Below, in pieces: positions 26,138-34,356 of a DNA stretch of 64,000 nucleotides. Position numbers and translations under genes: made by a program. The DNA is taken from NCBI GenBank assembly GCA_944323805.1, contig CALUTW010000010.1:39567-103566 (forward strand). Direction: 5' to 3'. This DNA comes from an uncultured Bacteroidales bacterium. Its GTDB lineage: Bacteria; Bacteroidota; Bacteroidia; Bacteroidales; UBA932. Position 1 is the stretch's first letter. Every line of letters starts with the position of its first letter. Under the pieces are notes generated by a model. It ran no database searches. It saw nothing but the letters and a program-made list of their open reading frames with translations, and was not told where the DNA came from.

Positions 26138-26677
26138 TTATTGCAATTGTCTGTCCTGTATCCTGTCAAGTTCCTCCCTGGAGGCTATCTGCCGCAGAGG
26201 TATCATGACAAAATCCCTCTGGAGCATCAGCGGATGAGGTATCGTGAGATCCTTCTCTCTGATGACAACATCCCCGAACAGGAGAATATCTATGTCTATC
26301 GGCCTTGACCTGTAGACTCTCTTCCCGTCATTGCCATACTCTACCCCCTGGATACGGCCCATCGATGTCTCTATATCCTTACATATGGCCAGTATCCCAT
26401 ATGCCGCACGCCTTTCGTTATCCTTTCTCTGCATGTCCGACGTTCCCCGTGGAACAGTCAGCCTGTAACGTACAGCCGCATTCAGGAACATGTCCTCACT
26501 TTCAAATCCCCATGGTTCCGTCTCGATTATATCCGATAATGCCTCATAATGCCGGCCGAAAGCCATGTCCAGGCGACGGAGTGCGTCACGGATATTATGC
26601 TCCCTGTCTCCGGAATTCGAGCCGAGCCCGAGATAAAGGGGATATTCAAGGTTTCCCGGCATATCAGGACTATTCAT
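26138..26677 (-). CDS. folK: 2-amino-4-hydroxy-6-hydroxymethyldihydropteridine pyrophosphokinase (FolK)
   Basis: A folate-pathway enzyme that transfers pyrophosphate from ATP to hydroxymethyldihydropterin; 179 residues. The N-terminal YLGLGSNSGDREHNIRDAL and the catalytic RPIDIDILLFGD and TIPHPLMLQRDFVMIPL are clear. Compared with E. coli FolK, about 15 extra residues (around 68-85, VPRGTSDMQRKDNERRAAYG) sit between the NAAVRYRL strand and the IETSMGR helix. The DNA for VPRGT is a one-mismatch copy of the parS palindrome. The start overlaps the upstream gene by 8 bp; the gene is last in the sufS-sufE-sufT-folK operon. Confidence 0.92.
   Translation of the reverse strand: MNSPDMPGNLEYPLYLGLGSNSGDREHNIRDALRRLDMAFGRHYEALSDIIETEPWGFESEDMFLNAAVRYRLTVPRGTSDMQRKDNERRAAYGILAICKDIETSMGRIQGVEYGNDGKRVYRSRPIDIDILLFGDVVIREKDLTIPHPLMLQRDFVMIPLRQIASREELDRIQDRQLQ
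26444..26457. other. parS-like palindrome with one mismatch, inside folK
   Basis: GTTCCCCGTGGAAC differs from GTTCCACGTGGAAC at one position. It is read in folK as VPRGT. It lies 3 kb from two perfect copies. Confidence 0.55.
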
Positions 26678-27053
26678 CCAGCCCGAGCTCTACAAGTGCT
26701 TCCTCAGACATCCTGCTCTTGTCCCACACCGGCTCGAACACCAGCTCGATCTTTGCGCTTACGACTCCGGGGACATCTTCTACGGCAGCCTTGACCGCAT
26801 CCACCACATAATCTGCCATAGGGCAGTTGGGGGCTGTCAGAGTCATCTGTATATAGACATTATGGTCCTCGTCTACCTTAAGCTCGTATATAAGCCCCAG
26901 ATCATAGATATTGACAGGTATTTCAGGGTCATAGACCTGCCTCAGAGCCATTATGATATCCCTTTCCAAAGCCATAAGTTCCTCCTTTACGGTTTCATTG
27001 TCACGGCCGGATACGGTTCCGGCCTTTCTCTTAAATATATTCCTCAGATTCAT
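26670..27053 (-). CDS. sufT: DUF59/SufT-type iron-sulfur assembly factor
   Basis: 127 residues. The DUF59 (PaaD/SufT) signature is complete: VYDPEIPVNIYDLGLIYEL, then TLTAPNCPMADYVVDAV with the conserved Cys, and IELVFEPVWDKSRMSEEAL at the end. Such proteins help mature or deliver Fe-S clusters. The ATG at 27053 is preferred; a TTG start at 27086 would overlap the sufE stop. It overlaps folK by 8 bp downstream and lies 29 bp after sufE, so it belongs to the sufS-sufE operon. The symbol is by family and context. Confidence 0.82.
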   Translation of the reverse strand: MNLRNIFKRKAGTVSGRDNETVKEELMALERDIIMALRQVYDPEIPVNIYDLGLIYELKVDEDHNVYIQMTLTAPNCPMADYVVDAVKAAVEDVPGVVSAKIELVFEPVWDKSRMSEEALVELGLDE

Positions 27054-27082
27054 TTCCGGACAATTCGTGGACGCACGTACAA

Positions 27083-27499
27083 TCAAAGATTTTCAGCAGC
27101 AAGCTCCCGGATCCTGGCAATCATCGAAACCAGACCGTTTGCCCTTGTAGGGGAAAGGTTCTCCTTCAATCCGAGCCTGTCGATTACCGAGAAATCGGAT
27201 GAGGCGATTTCCTCCGGAGTCCTCCCTGAATAGATCTTTATCAGCAACGATATTATGCCCTTTGTGATGATAGCATCGCTGTCTGCATTGAAGAAAAGCT
27301 TTCCATCTTTAAGCGACCAATCCAGCCATACTCTTGATTGACAACCTTTTATAAGCTTATCGTCAGTCTTCTCCGCGTCCGGATATTCATTAAGCGCCTT
27401 CCCGAGCTCTATGAGATATTCATACTTGTCAAGCCACTCATCAAACATTGAAAACTCATCAACTACTTCATTTTCAATTTCTTGTAAAGACTTTTCCAT
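27083..27499 (-). CDS. sufE: Cysteine desulfuration protein SufE
   Basis: 138 residues. SufE accepts the persulfide from SufS and passes it to the SufBCD scaffold. The active-site loop is KGCQSRVWLD with Cys53, and the family ends NLSPTRANGLVSMIARIREL are seen. It follows sufS after 28 bp. No sufB, sufC or sufD is in the window. Confidence 0.95.
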   Translation of the reverse strand: MEKSLQEIENEVVDEFSMFDEWLDKYEYLIELGKALNEYPDAEKTDDKLIKGCQSRVWLDWSLKDGKLFFNADSDAIITKGIISLLIKIYSGRTPEEIASSDFSVIDRLGLKENLSPTRANGLVSMIARIRELAAENL

Positions 27500-27527
27500 A
27501 TTACATGATTTTAACAGGCGTCTGCCG

Positions 27528-28754
27528 CTACCGTAACATCTTTATAGCCTTGTCCAGGCTTTCTACAAAATATTCAGCCTCTTCAAGTGTATTATAAGGG
27601 GCAAGCGAAGCCCTGAGCATCCCGGTTACGCCGTATCTGTCCATAAGCGGCTCTGCACACATCTGGCCGGACCTTACGGCTATCCCCATCTTGTCAAGGA
27701 TAAGTGCCAGATCTTCATGGTGCACTCCTTCAACTGTGAACGAAAAGAGGGATATCTTTTCGCTCCTGTCTTCAGGGACTCCATACAGCCTGATCCTGTC
27801 ATCCTTCATAAGGGCATCAAGAAGATAGTCCCTGACATCATCGCAGTATCTGCACAGTTCTTCATCACGGGACATTTCCATCGCCAGCATGAGGGCAGGC
27901 TTAAGTGTAGCCGCACCGGCAAAGTTCTGCGTACCGGCCTCGAATTTCAGGGGAAGCGGCGCATATGTTGTGCCGTCGAACCTTACTGTCCCTACCATCT
28001 CTCCCCCTCCCATATAAGGAGGCATCTTCTCAAGGAGCTCTTTCCGTCCATAAAGGACGCCTGTCCCCGGAGCCGCGTATATCTTGTGCCCTGAAAACAC
28101 ATAGAAATCACAGCCGGTTTTCCTGACATCCACGTCTGCATGGACGACCCCCTGCGCCCCGTCTACAAGGACAGGCACCCCCTTTCCATGACAGATGGCC
28201 GCTATCTTTTCCACCGGATTGACAATCCCGAGCACATTGGAAATGTGAGCTACACAGACAATCCTGGTCCTCTCCGTCATGAGGCTTTCGAGCATCTCCA
28301 CTTTCAGATGTCCCGTATCATCGACATGAAGTACTTTAAGGACCGCCTTTTTGCGGTTGCACATCATCTGCCAGGGAACGATGTCCGAATGGTGTTCGGA
28401 TTCCGACACAATGATTTCATCCCCCTCAGATACAAAAGCCTCTCCGAAAGAGAATGCCACAAGATTGACTGATGCAGTAGCGCCCGACGTAAATACTATC
28501 TCACTGCTTTCTGCCGCATTGATAAAACCCCTGACACATTCCCGAGCATCCTCATATGCCTGCGTAGCCTCTTCCGACATCAGATGCACTGCCCGATGAA
28601 TATTTGCATTGCATGTCGATGAAATCCGTGTCCACTCGTCTATGACAGACTGCGGACGCTGAGCCGTAGCGGCATTATCAAAATATACAAGACTCTTTCC
28701 ATATACCTTACGTGACAAGGCAGGAAAAAGATTTCTTATCTCTTTCGGGTCCAT
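27528..28754 (-). CDS. sufS: Cysteine desulfurase SufS
   Basis: A PLP enzyme (408 residues) that extracts sulfur from cysteine for Fe-S cluster assembly. The PLP lysine is Lys224 in FSGHKIYAAPGTGVLYG. The catalytic Cys366 lies in RSGQMCAEPLM on the short loop typical of SufS (group II) rather than IscS. The N-terminal LVYFDNAATAQRPQSVID is standard. First gene of the operon with sufE, sufT and folK. Confidence 0.96.
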   Translation of the reverse strand: MDPKEIRNLFPALSRKVYGKSLVYFDNAATAQRPQSVIDEWTRISSTCNANIHRAVHLMSEEATQAYEDARECVRGFINAAESSEIVFTSGATASVNLVAFSFGEAFVSEGDEIIVSESEHHSDIVPWQMMCNRKKAVLKVLHVDDTGHLKVEMLESLMTERTRIVCVAHISNVLGIVNPVEKIAAICHGKGVPVLVDGAQGVVHADVDVRKTGCDFYVFSGHKIYAAPGTGVLYGRKELLEKMPPYMGGGEMVGTVRFDGTTYAPLPLKFEAGTQNFAGAATLKPALMLAMEMSRDEELCRYCDDVRDYLLDALMKDDRIRLYGVPEDRSEKISLFSFTVEGVHHEDLALILDKMGIAVRSGQMCAEPLMDRYGVTGMLRASLAPYNTLEEAEYFVESLDKAIKMLR

Positions 28755-28773
28755 AACAGGATTTTTAAGCGAG

Positions 28774-28781
28774 CAAAGTTA
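28774..28781 (-). promoter_or_regulatory. Candidate -7 element for the sufS operon
   Basis: Reads TAACTTTG on the minus strand, 20 bp before the sufS ATG. A -33 TTG is not seen at the usual distance. Confidence 0.4.
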
Positions 28782-28798
28782 GCAAAAACAATAATCAG

Positions 28799-28832
28799 TT
28801 GACATCAGCATAGCGTATTTTTCATATTTTTG
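28799..28832 (+). promoter_or_regulatory. Candidate ruvA promoter
   Basis: TATTTTTG at 28825-28832 matches the -7 consensus, with TTGACA starting at 28799. The spacing of 23 bp is longer than the usual 19-21. Confidence 0.4.
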
Positions 28833-28878
28833 CACTGATATACAATACAGGAACCTGTCAAGACACCATTACAGCACC

Positions 28879-29466
28879 ATGATTGAATACATAAAAGGAC
28901 AGCTTATAGAACTTACTCCGACCGACGCAATTGTAGAATGCCATGGAATCGGATATCACATGCTGATTTCTCTGCAGACATTCAGCCAGCTGGAAAACCA
29001 CAGCGATGTTACCGTCTACATACACCATTATCTGCGTGAAGACGATGAATTGTTCTATGGATTTGCAACAAAGGACGAGAGGGAACTTTTCAGACTGCTG
29101 ATCGGGGTATCCGGAATCGGTGCTGCCACAGCAAGGATGATGCTCTCCTCACTTACTTCCGAAGAAATTAGGAATGCCATAATTGCAGAAGACATAAACA
29201 GGATCAAAAGCATCAAGGGTATCGGTCTTAAAAGCGCGCAACGTCTCATCCTCGAGCTGAAGGACAAGATTGTCAAAGGAAGCGGAACAGAAACAAGCGC
29301 AATCTTCAGCACAAAGGATAACGCGACAATTGAAGAAGCCGTTACCGCCCTCGTGCTATTGGGTTTTACCAAGGCCAATGTCAACAAAGCCGTCTCAGCT
29401 GTCATAAAGGAGCAGCCGGATGCCAACCTGGAAACAATAATAAAGCTTGCGTTAAAGAAATTATAG
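28879..29466 (+). CDS. ruvA: Holliday junction branch migration protein RuvA
   Basis: 195 residues. RuvA binds the Holliday junction and loads RuvB. The N-terminal OB fold (MIEYIKGQLIELTPTDAIVE; GIGYHMLISLQTF), the helix-hairpin-helix repeats (LIGVSGIGAATARMMLSSL; SIKGIGLKSAQRLILELKDK) and the flexible-linked third domain (IEEAVTALVLLGFTKANVNK) are all present. ruvB is 12 kb away on the minus strand rather than adjacent. A perfect parS site lies 5 bp after its stop codon. Confidence 0.96.
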   Translation: MIEYIKGQLIELTPTDAIVECHGIGYHMLISLQTFSQLENHSDVTVYIHHYLREDDELFYGFATKDERELFRLLIGVSGIGAATARMMLSSLTSEEIRNAIIAEDINRIKSIKGIGLKSAQRLILELKDKIVKGSGTETSAIFSTKDNATIEEAVTALVLLGFTKANVNKAVSAVIKEQPDANLETIIKLALKKL

Positions 29467-29471
29467 AACAA

Positions 29472-29487
29472 TGTTCCACGTGGAACA
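29472..29487. other. parS centromere-like site, perfect 16-bp palindrome
   Basis: TGTTCCACGTGGAACA is a perfect palindrome and identical to the core parS sequence described for Pseudomonas ParB. It lies in the gap between ruvA and the following small gene. Confidence 0.85.
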
Positions 29488-29500
29488 AAATAAGACAAAA

Positions 29501-29713
29501 ATGGAAACAGGAGAAAAGAAAACCACAAACTGGAAAGACTTGCTGAGCCTGACTTGCACATGCATCATTTTCGTATGCTCAGTTGCAATGCTTGTCCAGT
29601 ACTATAAATTCGACTTTGAAATGTCAGGTCTGACAGTCGCTATATGGTGGATACTTGTGGTATACTCCATATACAGGACTATAGCAATGATTGTATCGAG
29701 ACGTAAAAAATAA
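29501..29713 (+). CDS. Small two-helix membrane protein
   Basis: 70 residues starting METGEKKTTNWKD. Two hydrophobic helices are visible: SLTCTCIIFVCSVAMLVQYY and VAIWWILVVYSIYRTIAMIV, with a basic tail (SRRKK). An in-frame ATG at 29471 would add MFHVEQNKTK, but those codons are the parS palindrome itself, so the start at 29501 is preferred. Family not recognised. Convergent with mnmG and probably transcribed with ruvA. Confidence 0.65.
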   Translation: METGEKKTTNWKDLLSLTCTCIIFVCSVAMLVQYYKFDFEMSGLTVAIWWILVVYSIYRTIAMIVSRRKK

Positions 29714-29763
29714 CCGGCACGAAATTTTATCTGCAGACCTTCGCCTGCTAAGACACTTCCCTA

Positions 29764-31860
29764 CTACCGCCCGAAATATACCAGAAGGACAGAGATATCC
29801 GCCGGAGACACTCCGGATATTCTCGATGCCTGGGCAATTGTCCGCGGCGAATATCTCTTGAGTTTCTGACGGCATTCAATCGACAGACTTTCCACCTTAT
29901 CAAAGTCGAAATCTTCCGGAATGGAAAGATTTTCAAGACGCATGATTTTATCCGCTATCCTTTTTTCCCTTTCAATATAGCCCTCATATTTGATTGCAAT
30001 CTCGCAGCATTCCAGAATCTCATTCCGATAATTTTCAGAAATTGCCGATTCCATATCGAAATCATCTACCAGCTTGAGAGAATAATCGGCATTATTCTTC
30101 AATATATCCAGAGCATCCCTGAATGATGAGTGATAAAGTCTGTCATCATTGAATATATCGGAATCAGTTGCAGTAGCAGATAGCACAGACTTATAATCCA
30201 TCTCTTCCCTGAATAGACCGGCCACAGGAGAACTGAATTCAATATTGAATCTTTCAATAGTTCCACGTGGAACAATCTCCATTATTTCTTTCAAAGAGAC
30301 CTGAGGCCTGACTACAATTTCTGAAAGTTTCTTTCTGGACTCCAAAGCAGCTGTTCCGACAGACACGAGATACGGATTCAGAGTTTCAGGCTTCAATGAT
30401 GTGGAATCGGAAAATTCAGCAATCCTGTTGACCATGTCGTACTTCCTCATGGTATAATCATATCTGTAATCATCGGCAAGACCCAGATGATGGGAGAGAG
30501 GCGTAAGCCTTAAGTCAGCATCATCCTGTCTCAGGAGAATACGGTACTCTGCTCTTGAGGTAAACATCCTGTAAGGCTCATCGACTCCTTTTGTGACAAG
30601 ATCATCTATGAGCACTCCGATATATGCCTGATCCCTCTTGAGCACAAAAGGCTCCTTGCCACTTACCTTAAGATGCGCATTGATACCTGCCATCAGGCCC
30701 TGAGCGGCAGCTTCTTCATACCCGGTAGTCCCGTTGATCTGGCCTGCGAAAAACAGGTTCTCTATTGATTTGAGTTCAAGCGACGGCTTAAGTTGGGTAG
30801 GGTCGAAGTAATCGTATTCAACCGCATACGCCGGTCTGAAAATCCTGGCATTCTCAAGACCCTTTATCTTATGCAGGGCATCAAGCTGAGTCTGGAGCGG
30901 CAACGAGGAGGAAAATCCCTGCAGATAATATTCATTCGTAGTCCTGCCTTCCGGTTCAAGAAAAAGCTGGTGGGAATCCTTGTCCGCAAATGTCCTCAGC
31001 TTATCCTCAATGCTCGGACAATACCGGGGTCCTATACCTGTTATCATTCCTGAGAACAATGGTGAATCCCCGAACCCGCTGCGAAGCACTTCATGCACTT
31101 CAGGATTTGTATGGACTACATAGCACGGCATCTGAGGCGTTCCGTTCTGGACCGTGGAAAGAAACGGAAGGTAAGAGAATTTATCAGGCTGCTTATCGCC
31201 CTCCTGCATCGGAAGCGTTTCGAGATCGACTGATGATATATCGATTCTTGGTGGAGTGCCTGTTTTCATCCTTGCAGTCCTGACGCCCATTTCAACCAAA
31301 CGCTCTGTCAGTCCATGCGAAGACATCTCCCCTATCCTTCCCCCTTCAAAACTGTTCCTTCCGATGAAAAGCCTGCCTTCAAGGAATGTTCCGGCAGTCA
31401 GGATAAGTGCCTGAGATTTGAAAATTGCTCCGGTAGTCGTACGGCAGCCGGTAATACGCGAACCATCAAAGAGAAAATCGACTGCTGTATCTTGATAAAT
31501 ATCTAATTTACAATTAGTTTCGAGTAATTTTCGCCAATTCAGACTGAACCTCATTTTATCACATTGAGCGCGGGGACTCCACATGGCAGGCCCTTTTGAC
31601 CTGTTGAGCATCCTGAACTGGAGTGTTGATGCGTCCGTCACAATTCCCGTATATCCTCCGAGGGCATCAATCTCCCGGACAATCTGACCCTTTGCTATCC
31701 CTCCGATAGCGGGGTTGCATGACATCTGGGCAAACCTGCCCATATCCATTGTTATCAGAAGGACAGATGAGCCCATGCGTGAAGCAGCCATCGCAGCCTC
31801 GCAGCCTGCATGCCCCCCACCTACTACTATGATATCGTATATTCCATTCATAGGCATCAT
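29764..31860 (-). CDS. mnmG: tRNA uridine-5-carboxymethylaminomethyl modification enzyme MnmG (GidA)
   Basis: An FAD enzyme that, with MnmE, modifies U34 of several tRNAs; 698 residues. The FAD site ([20 protein letters not shown]), the [20 protein letters not shown] signature, the [20 protein letters not shown] segment and the C-terminal [20 protein letters not shown] are all present. It is about 70 residues longer than E. coli MnmG: between RPQVSLKEI (about 520) and [11 protein letters not shown] (about 623) there are roughly 113 residues instead of 39. A perfect parS site is encoded inside this insertion (residues about 529-534, VPRGT). The start ATG shares one base with the ybeY stop (TGATG); a later Met before NGIYD is an alternative. 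Confidence 0.94.
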   Translation of the reverse strand: MMPMNGIYDIIVVGGGHAGCEAAMAASRMGSSVLLITMDMGRFAQMSCNPAIGGIAKGQIVREIDALGGYTGIVTDASTLQFRMLNRSKGPAMWSPRAQCDKMRFSLNWRKLLETNCKLDIYQDTAVDFLFDGSRITGCRTTTGAIFKSQALILTAGTFLEGRLFIGRNSFEGGRIGEMSSHGLTERLVEMGVRTARMKTGTPPRIDISSVDLETLPMQEGDKQPDKFSYLPFLSTVQNGTPQMPCYVVHTNPEVHEVLRSGFGDSPLFSGMITGIGPRYCPSIEDKLRTFADKDSHQLFLEPEGRTTNEYYLQGFSSSLPLQTQLDALHKIKGLENARIFRPAYAVEYDYFDPTQLKPSLELKSIENLFFAGQINGTTGYEEAAAQGLMAGINAHLKVSGKEPFVLKRDQAYIGVLIDDLVTKGVDEPYRMFTSRAEYRILLRQDDADLRLTPLSHHLGLADDYRYDYTMRKYDMVNRIAEFSDSTSLKPETLNPYLVSVGTAALESRKKLSEIVVRPQVSLKEIMEIVPRGTIERFNIEFSSPVAGLFREEMDYKSVLSATATDSDIFNDDRLYHSSFRDALDILKNNADYSLKLVDDFDMESAISENYRNEILECCEIAIKYEGYIEREKRIADKIMRLENLSIPEDFDFDKVESLSIECRQKLKRYSPRTIAQASRISGVSPADISVLLVYFGR
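30259..30274. other. parS centromere-like site inside mnmG
   Basis: AGTTCCACGTGGAACA contains the perfect 14-bp palindrome GTTCCACGTGGAAC. On the minus strand it is read as VPRGT in an insertion of MnmG. Confidence 0.8.
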
Positions 31861-32279
31861 CAGAGGAGTTCACGTAAAGAGAGATAGTAATTCTCCTTCT
31901 CCCTCATTACCTTGATATCTTCTTCAGTATGGTCATCATATCCGATGAGATGAAGTATCCCGTGGACGATTACCCTGTTGAGTTCATCATCGAACTCAGT
32001 ACCATACTCATGTGCATTCTCCCTGACGCTGTCAACACTTATGAAGAGGTCTCCGGAGATTCTGTCGCCCTCGCAATAGTCAAAGGTAATGATATCCGTA
32101 AAATAGTCATGCCCGAGATATCTCCTGTTGATGTCAAGGATGTAGTTGTCGGAACAGAAAATCACAGCAATATCTCCTGTACGCCTGATCTCGCTTTCAG
32201 CTACGAGCCTTATCCAGCTCCTTGTCAATGTCTTTTTCCTGAAACGGAACGGAGTCTCTTCAAAATGAAATGATACCAT
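31860..32279 (-). CDS. ybeY: Endoribonuclease YbeY (16S rRNA 3'-end maturation)
   Basis: 139 residues. The metal-binding signature [16 protein letters not shown] (three His) is complete, and the upstream [20 protein letters not shown] and [16 protein letters not shown] are typical. The ATG at 32279 ([11 protein letters not shown]) is chosen; the frame is open to a TTG at 32300 without support. It overlaps mnmG by one base and forms an operon with it. Confidence 0.94.
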   Translation of the reverse strand: MVSFHFEETPFRFRKKTLTRSWIRLVAESEIRRTGDIAVIFCSDNYILDINRRYLGHDYFTDIITFDYCEGDRISGDLFISVDSVRENAHEYGTEFDDELNRVIVHGILHLIGYDDHTEEDIKVMREKENYYLSLRELL

Positions 32280-32387
32280 ATCTGGGAAAATTTTCCGCAA
32301 ATCTACAACATATATGGAAAAAATTATGATTTAATAATTATTATTTCTAACTTTACCCGGCAAAAAAGGAAATAAAACACACGGAAT

Positions 32388-33080
32388 ATGGAAGTTAAGA
32401 AATCAGAAAAAGCAAATCTCGAGAACAAGAAGCTGCTTTTCTTTGAAATCGGACTCATGCTTTCCCTCAGTGTTGTCTACTTCGCATTCGAATGGACAAC
32501 CGCGGAGAAGCAGGTTGCCGTACTTGAGGAAACCACTCAGGTTGTTGAAGTTGAGGATATGGTACCTATCACACAGGAAACACCTCCACCTCCACCATCA
32601 GCACCGAGTATACCTGTCCTGTCTGACCAGATTGACATCGTCGATGACGAGATTCAGGTTGATGACAACCTGTTCATGAACCTTGAGGATGATGCAAGCA
32701 TGGGTGTTGAGATCATGGACTATGTTGAAAATGTAGAGGAAGAAGTCGTTGAAGAGGAAGCAATTCCGTTCCAGCTCGTAGAGGAGAAGCCTTCATTCAT
32801 GGGAGGCGATGCCAATGCATTCTCAAAATGGGTCAATGAAAGACTCGTATATCCTGAGATTGCCAAGGAGAACGGTGTATCTGGACGTGTTACCCTCCAG
32901 TTCACAGTGAATACCGACGGAACTGTCAGCAACGTGAAAGTACTCCGCGGTGTCGACCCATCTCTCGACAGGGAAGCTGTCAGGGTTGTATCAATGTCCC
33001 CTAAGTGGACTCCAGGAAAGCAGAGAGACCGTGCAGTGAAGGTAACCTACACGTTCCCTGTTATATTCCAGTTGAGATAA
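32388..33080 (+). CDS. tonB: Energy transducer TonB
   Basis: 230 residues. An N-terminal anchor helix (LLFFEIGLMLSLSVVYFAF) is followed by a proline-rich stretch (TQETPPPPPSAPSIPV), an acidic linker and the TonB C-terminal domain (FSKWVNERLVYPEIAKENGV; GRVTLQFTVNTDGTVSNVKV; SPKWTPGKQRDRAVKVTYTF). It transmits proton-motive force to outer-membrane transporters such as the SusC protein at the left of the window. The linker is short and acidic rather than the long Pro/Lys repeat of E. coli TonB. A terminator follows. Confidence 0.93.
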   Translation: MEVKKSEKANLENKKLLFFEIGLMLSLSVVYFAFEWTTAEKQVAVLEETTQVVEVEDMVPITQETPPPPPSAPSIPVLSDQIDIVDDEIQVDDNLFMNLEDDASMGVEIMDYVENVEEEVVEEEAIPFQLVEEKPSFMGGDANAFSKWVNERLVYPEIAKENGVSGRVTLQFTVNTDGTVSNVKVLRGVDPSLDREAVRVVSMSPKWTPGKQRDRAVKVTYTFPVIFQLR

Positions 33081-33098
33081 CACCTCTTCTAAGACATC

Positions 33099-33136
33099 AA
33101 AAGGGTGGCCAGACGTTGAATCCGGTCACCTTTTTT
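33099..33136 (+). terminator. Intrinsic terminator of tonB
   Basis: AAAAGGGTGGCC pairs with GGTCACCTTTT (one G-T pair, one bulge) and is followed by TTTTTT. Confidence 0.75.
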
Positions 33137-33160
33137 AATATTATAGAAGACCTCAAATAA

Positions 33161-34345
33161 ATGGACATCAAAGAAAAATACACTGAAAAGGCAATATTCG
33201 TCGGGGTCATCAAGCAGAATGACGACGAAAGGCAGGTGCTGGAATACCTCGACGAACTTGAATTCCTGGCTGAGACAGCCGGGGCAGAAGGCAAGAAAAG
33301 ATTCATACAGAAAGTAGACAAGCCTGATACAAGGACATACATCCGCAGCGGAAAACTGCAGGAAATAAAGACCTGGATTGAGGAAAATGAGACAGATGTC
33401 GTCATTTTCGATGACGAGCTCTCCCCTACCCAGCTGAGAAACATAGAGAGGGAACTAAACTGCCGGATACTCGACAGGACAAATCTCATCCTCGACATAT
33501 TTGCCCAAAGGGCAAAGACAGCCTACGCAAAGACTCAGGTCGAACTCGCACAATACCAGTATCTTCTGCCAAGACTTACACGAATGTGGACGCATCTTGA
33601 AAGACAGAAGGGAGGTATCGGAATGAGGGGTCCCGGAGAGACACAGATAGAGACCGACAGGAGAATAATACAGGACAAGATTGCAAAGCTCAAGGAACAG
33701 CTCAAGAAAATAGACAAGCAGATGGCCTCACAGAGGGGCAACAGAGGTTCCCTCGTAAGAATATCTCTTGTAGGTTACACGAATGTAGGGAAAAGCACCC
33801 TCATGAACCTTCTTGCAAAAAGCGACGTTTTTGCTGAAAACAAGCTCTTCGCAACGCTTGACACGACCGTACGCAAGGTGGTAATCGAAAATGTACCGTT
33901 TCTGCTCAGCGATACGGTAGGATTCATAAGAAAGCTCCCGACACAGCTTGTCGAAGCGTTCAAGAGCACCCTCGATGAAGTCAGGGAAGCCGATATCCTG
34001 ATGCATGTCGTGGATATTTCGCATCCGAATTTTGAGGAGCAGATGCATATAGTGGAGCAGACACTGAAGGAAATAAACGCCGCAGAAAAGCCCGTATTCG
34101 TCGTATTCAACAAGATTGATGCTTACAGATACGAGGAGTACGATGAGTTCTCCCTTGAGCCTAAAAAGCAGGAAAACTACACCCTTGATGAATTCAAGCG
34201 GAGCTGGATTGCAAAGGAGAACACCCCGTGCATCTTCATCTCGGCAAAAAACAAGGTCGGCATTGACAAGCTGCGTGCCGACCTTTACAAGATGGTAGCT
34301 GAAATCCATGCAGGACGCTACCCTTTCAACAATTTCCTCTGGTAG
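33161..34345 (+). CDS. hflX: GTPase HflX
   Basis: A ribosome-associated GTPase, 394 residues, that splits stalled or stressed 70S ribosomes. The HflX N-domain (YIRSGKLQEIKTWIEENETD; DELSPTQLRNIERELN; DRTNLILDIFAQRAKTAYAK), the glycine-rich linker (GGIGMRGPGETQIETDRR) and the G domain are complete: G1 GYTNVGKSTLMN near residue 205, G3 DTVGFIRKLP and G4 FNKID. Length and motifs are normal. Monocistronic. Confidence 0.96.
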   Translation: MDIKEKYTEKAIFVGVIKQNDDERQVLEYLDELEFLAETAGAEGKKRFIQKVDKPDTRTYIRSGKLQEIKTWIEENETDVVIFDDELSPTQLRNIERELNCRILDRTNLILDIFAQRAKTAYAKTQVELAQYQYLLPRLTRMWTHLERQKGGIGMRGPGETQIETDRRIIQDKIAKLKEQLKKIDKQMASQRGNRGSLVRISLVGYTNVGKSTLMNLLAKSDVFAENKLFATLDTTVRKVVIENVPFLLSDTVGFIRKLPTQLVEAFKSTLDEVREADILMHVVDISHPNFEEQMHIVEQTLKEINAAEKPVFVVFNKIDAYRYEEYDEFSLEPKKQENYTLDEFKRSWIAKENTPCIFISAKNKVGIDKLRADLYKMVAEIHAGRYPFNNFLW

Positions 34346-34356
34346 ATTAATGGATA

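Noticed and set aside
32348..32355. TAACTTTA before tonB as a -7 element
   Set aside because: The final G of the consensus is missing and no TTG lies upstream at the right distance.
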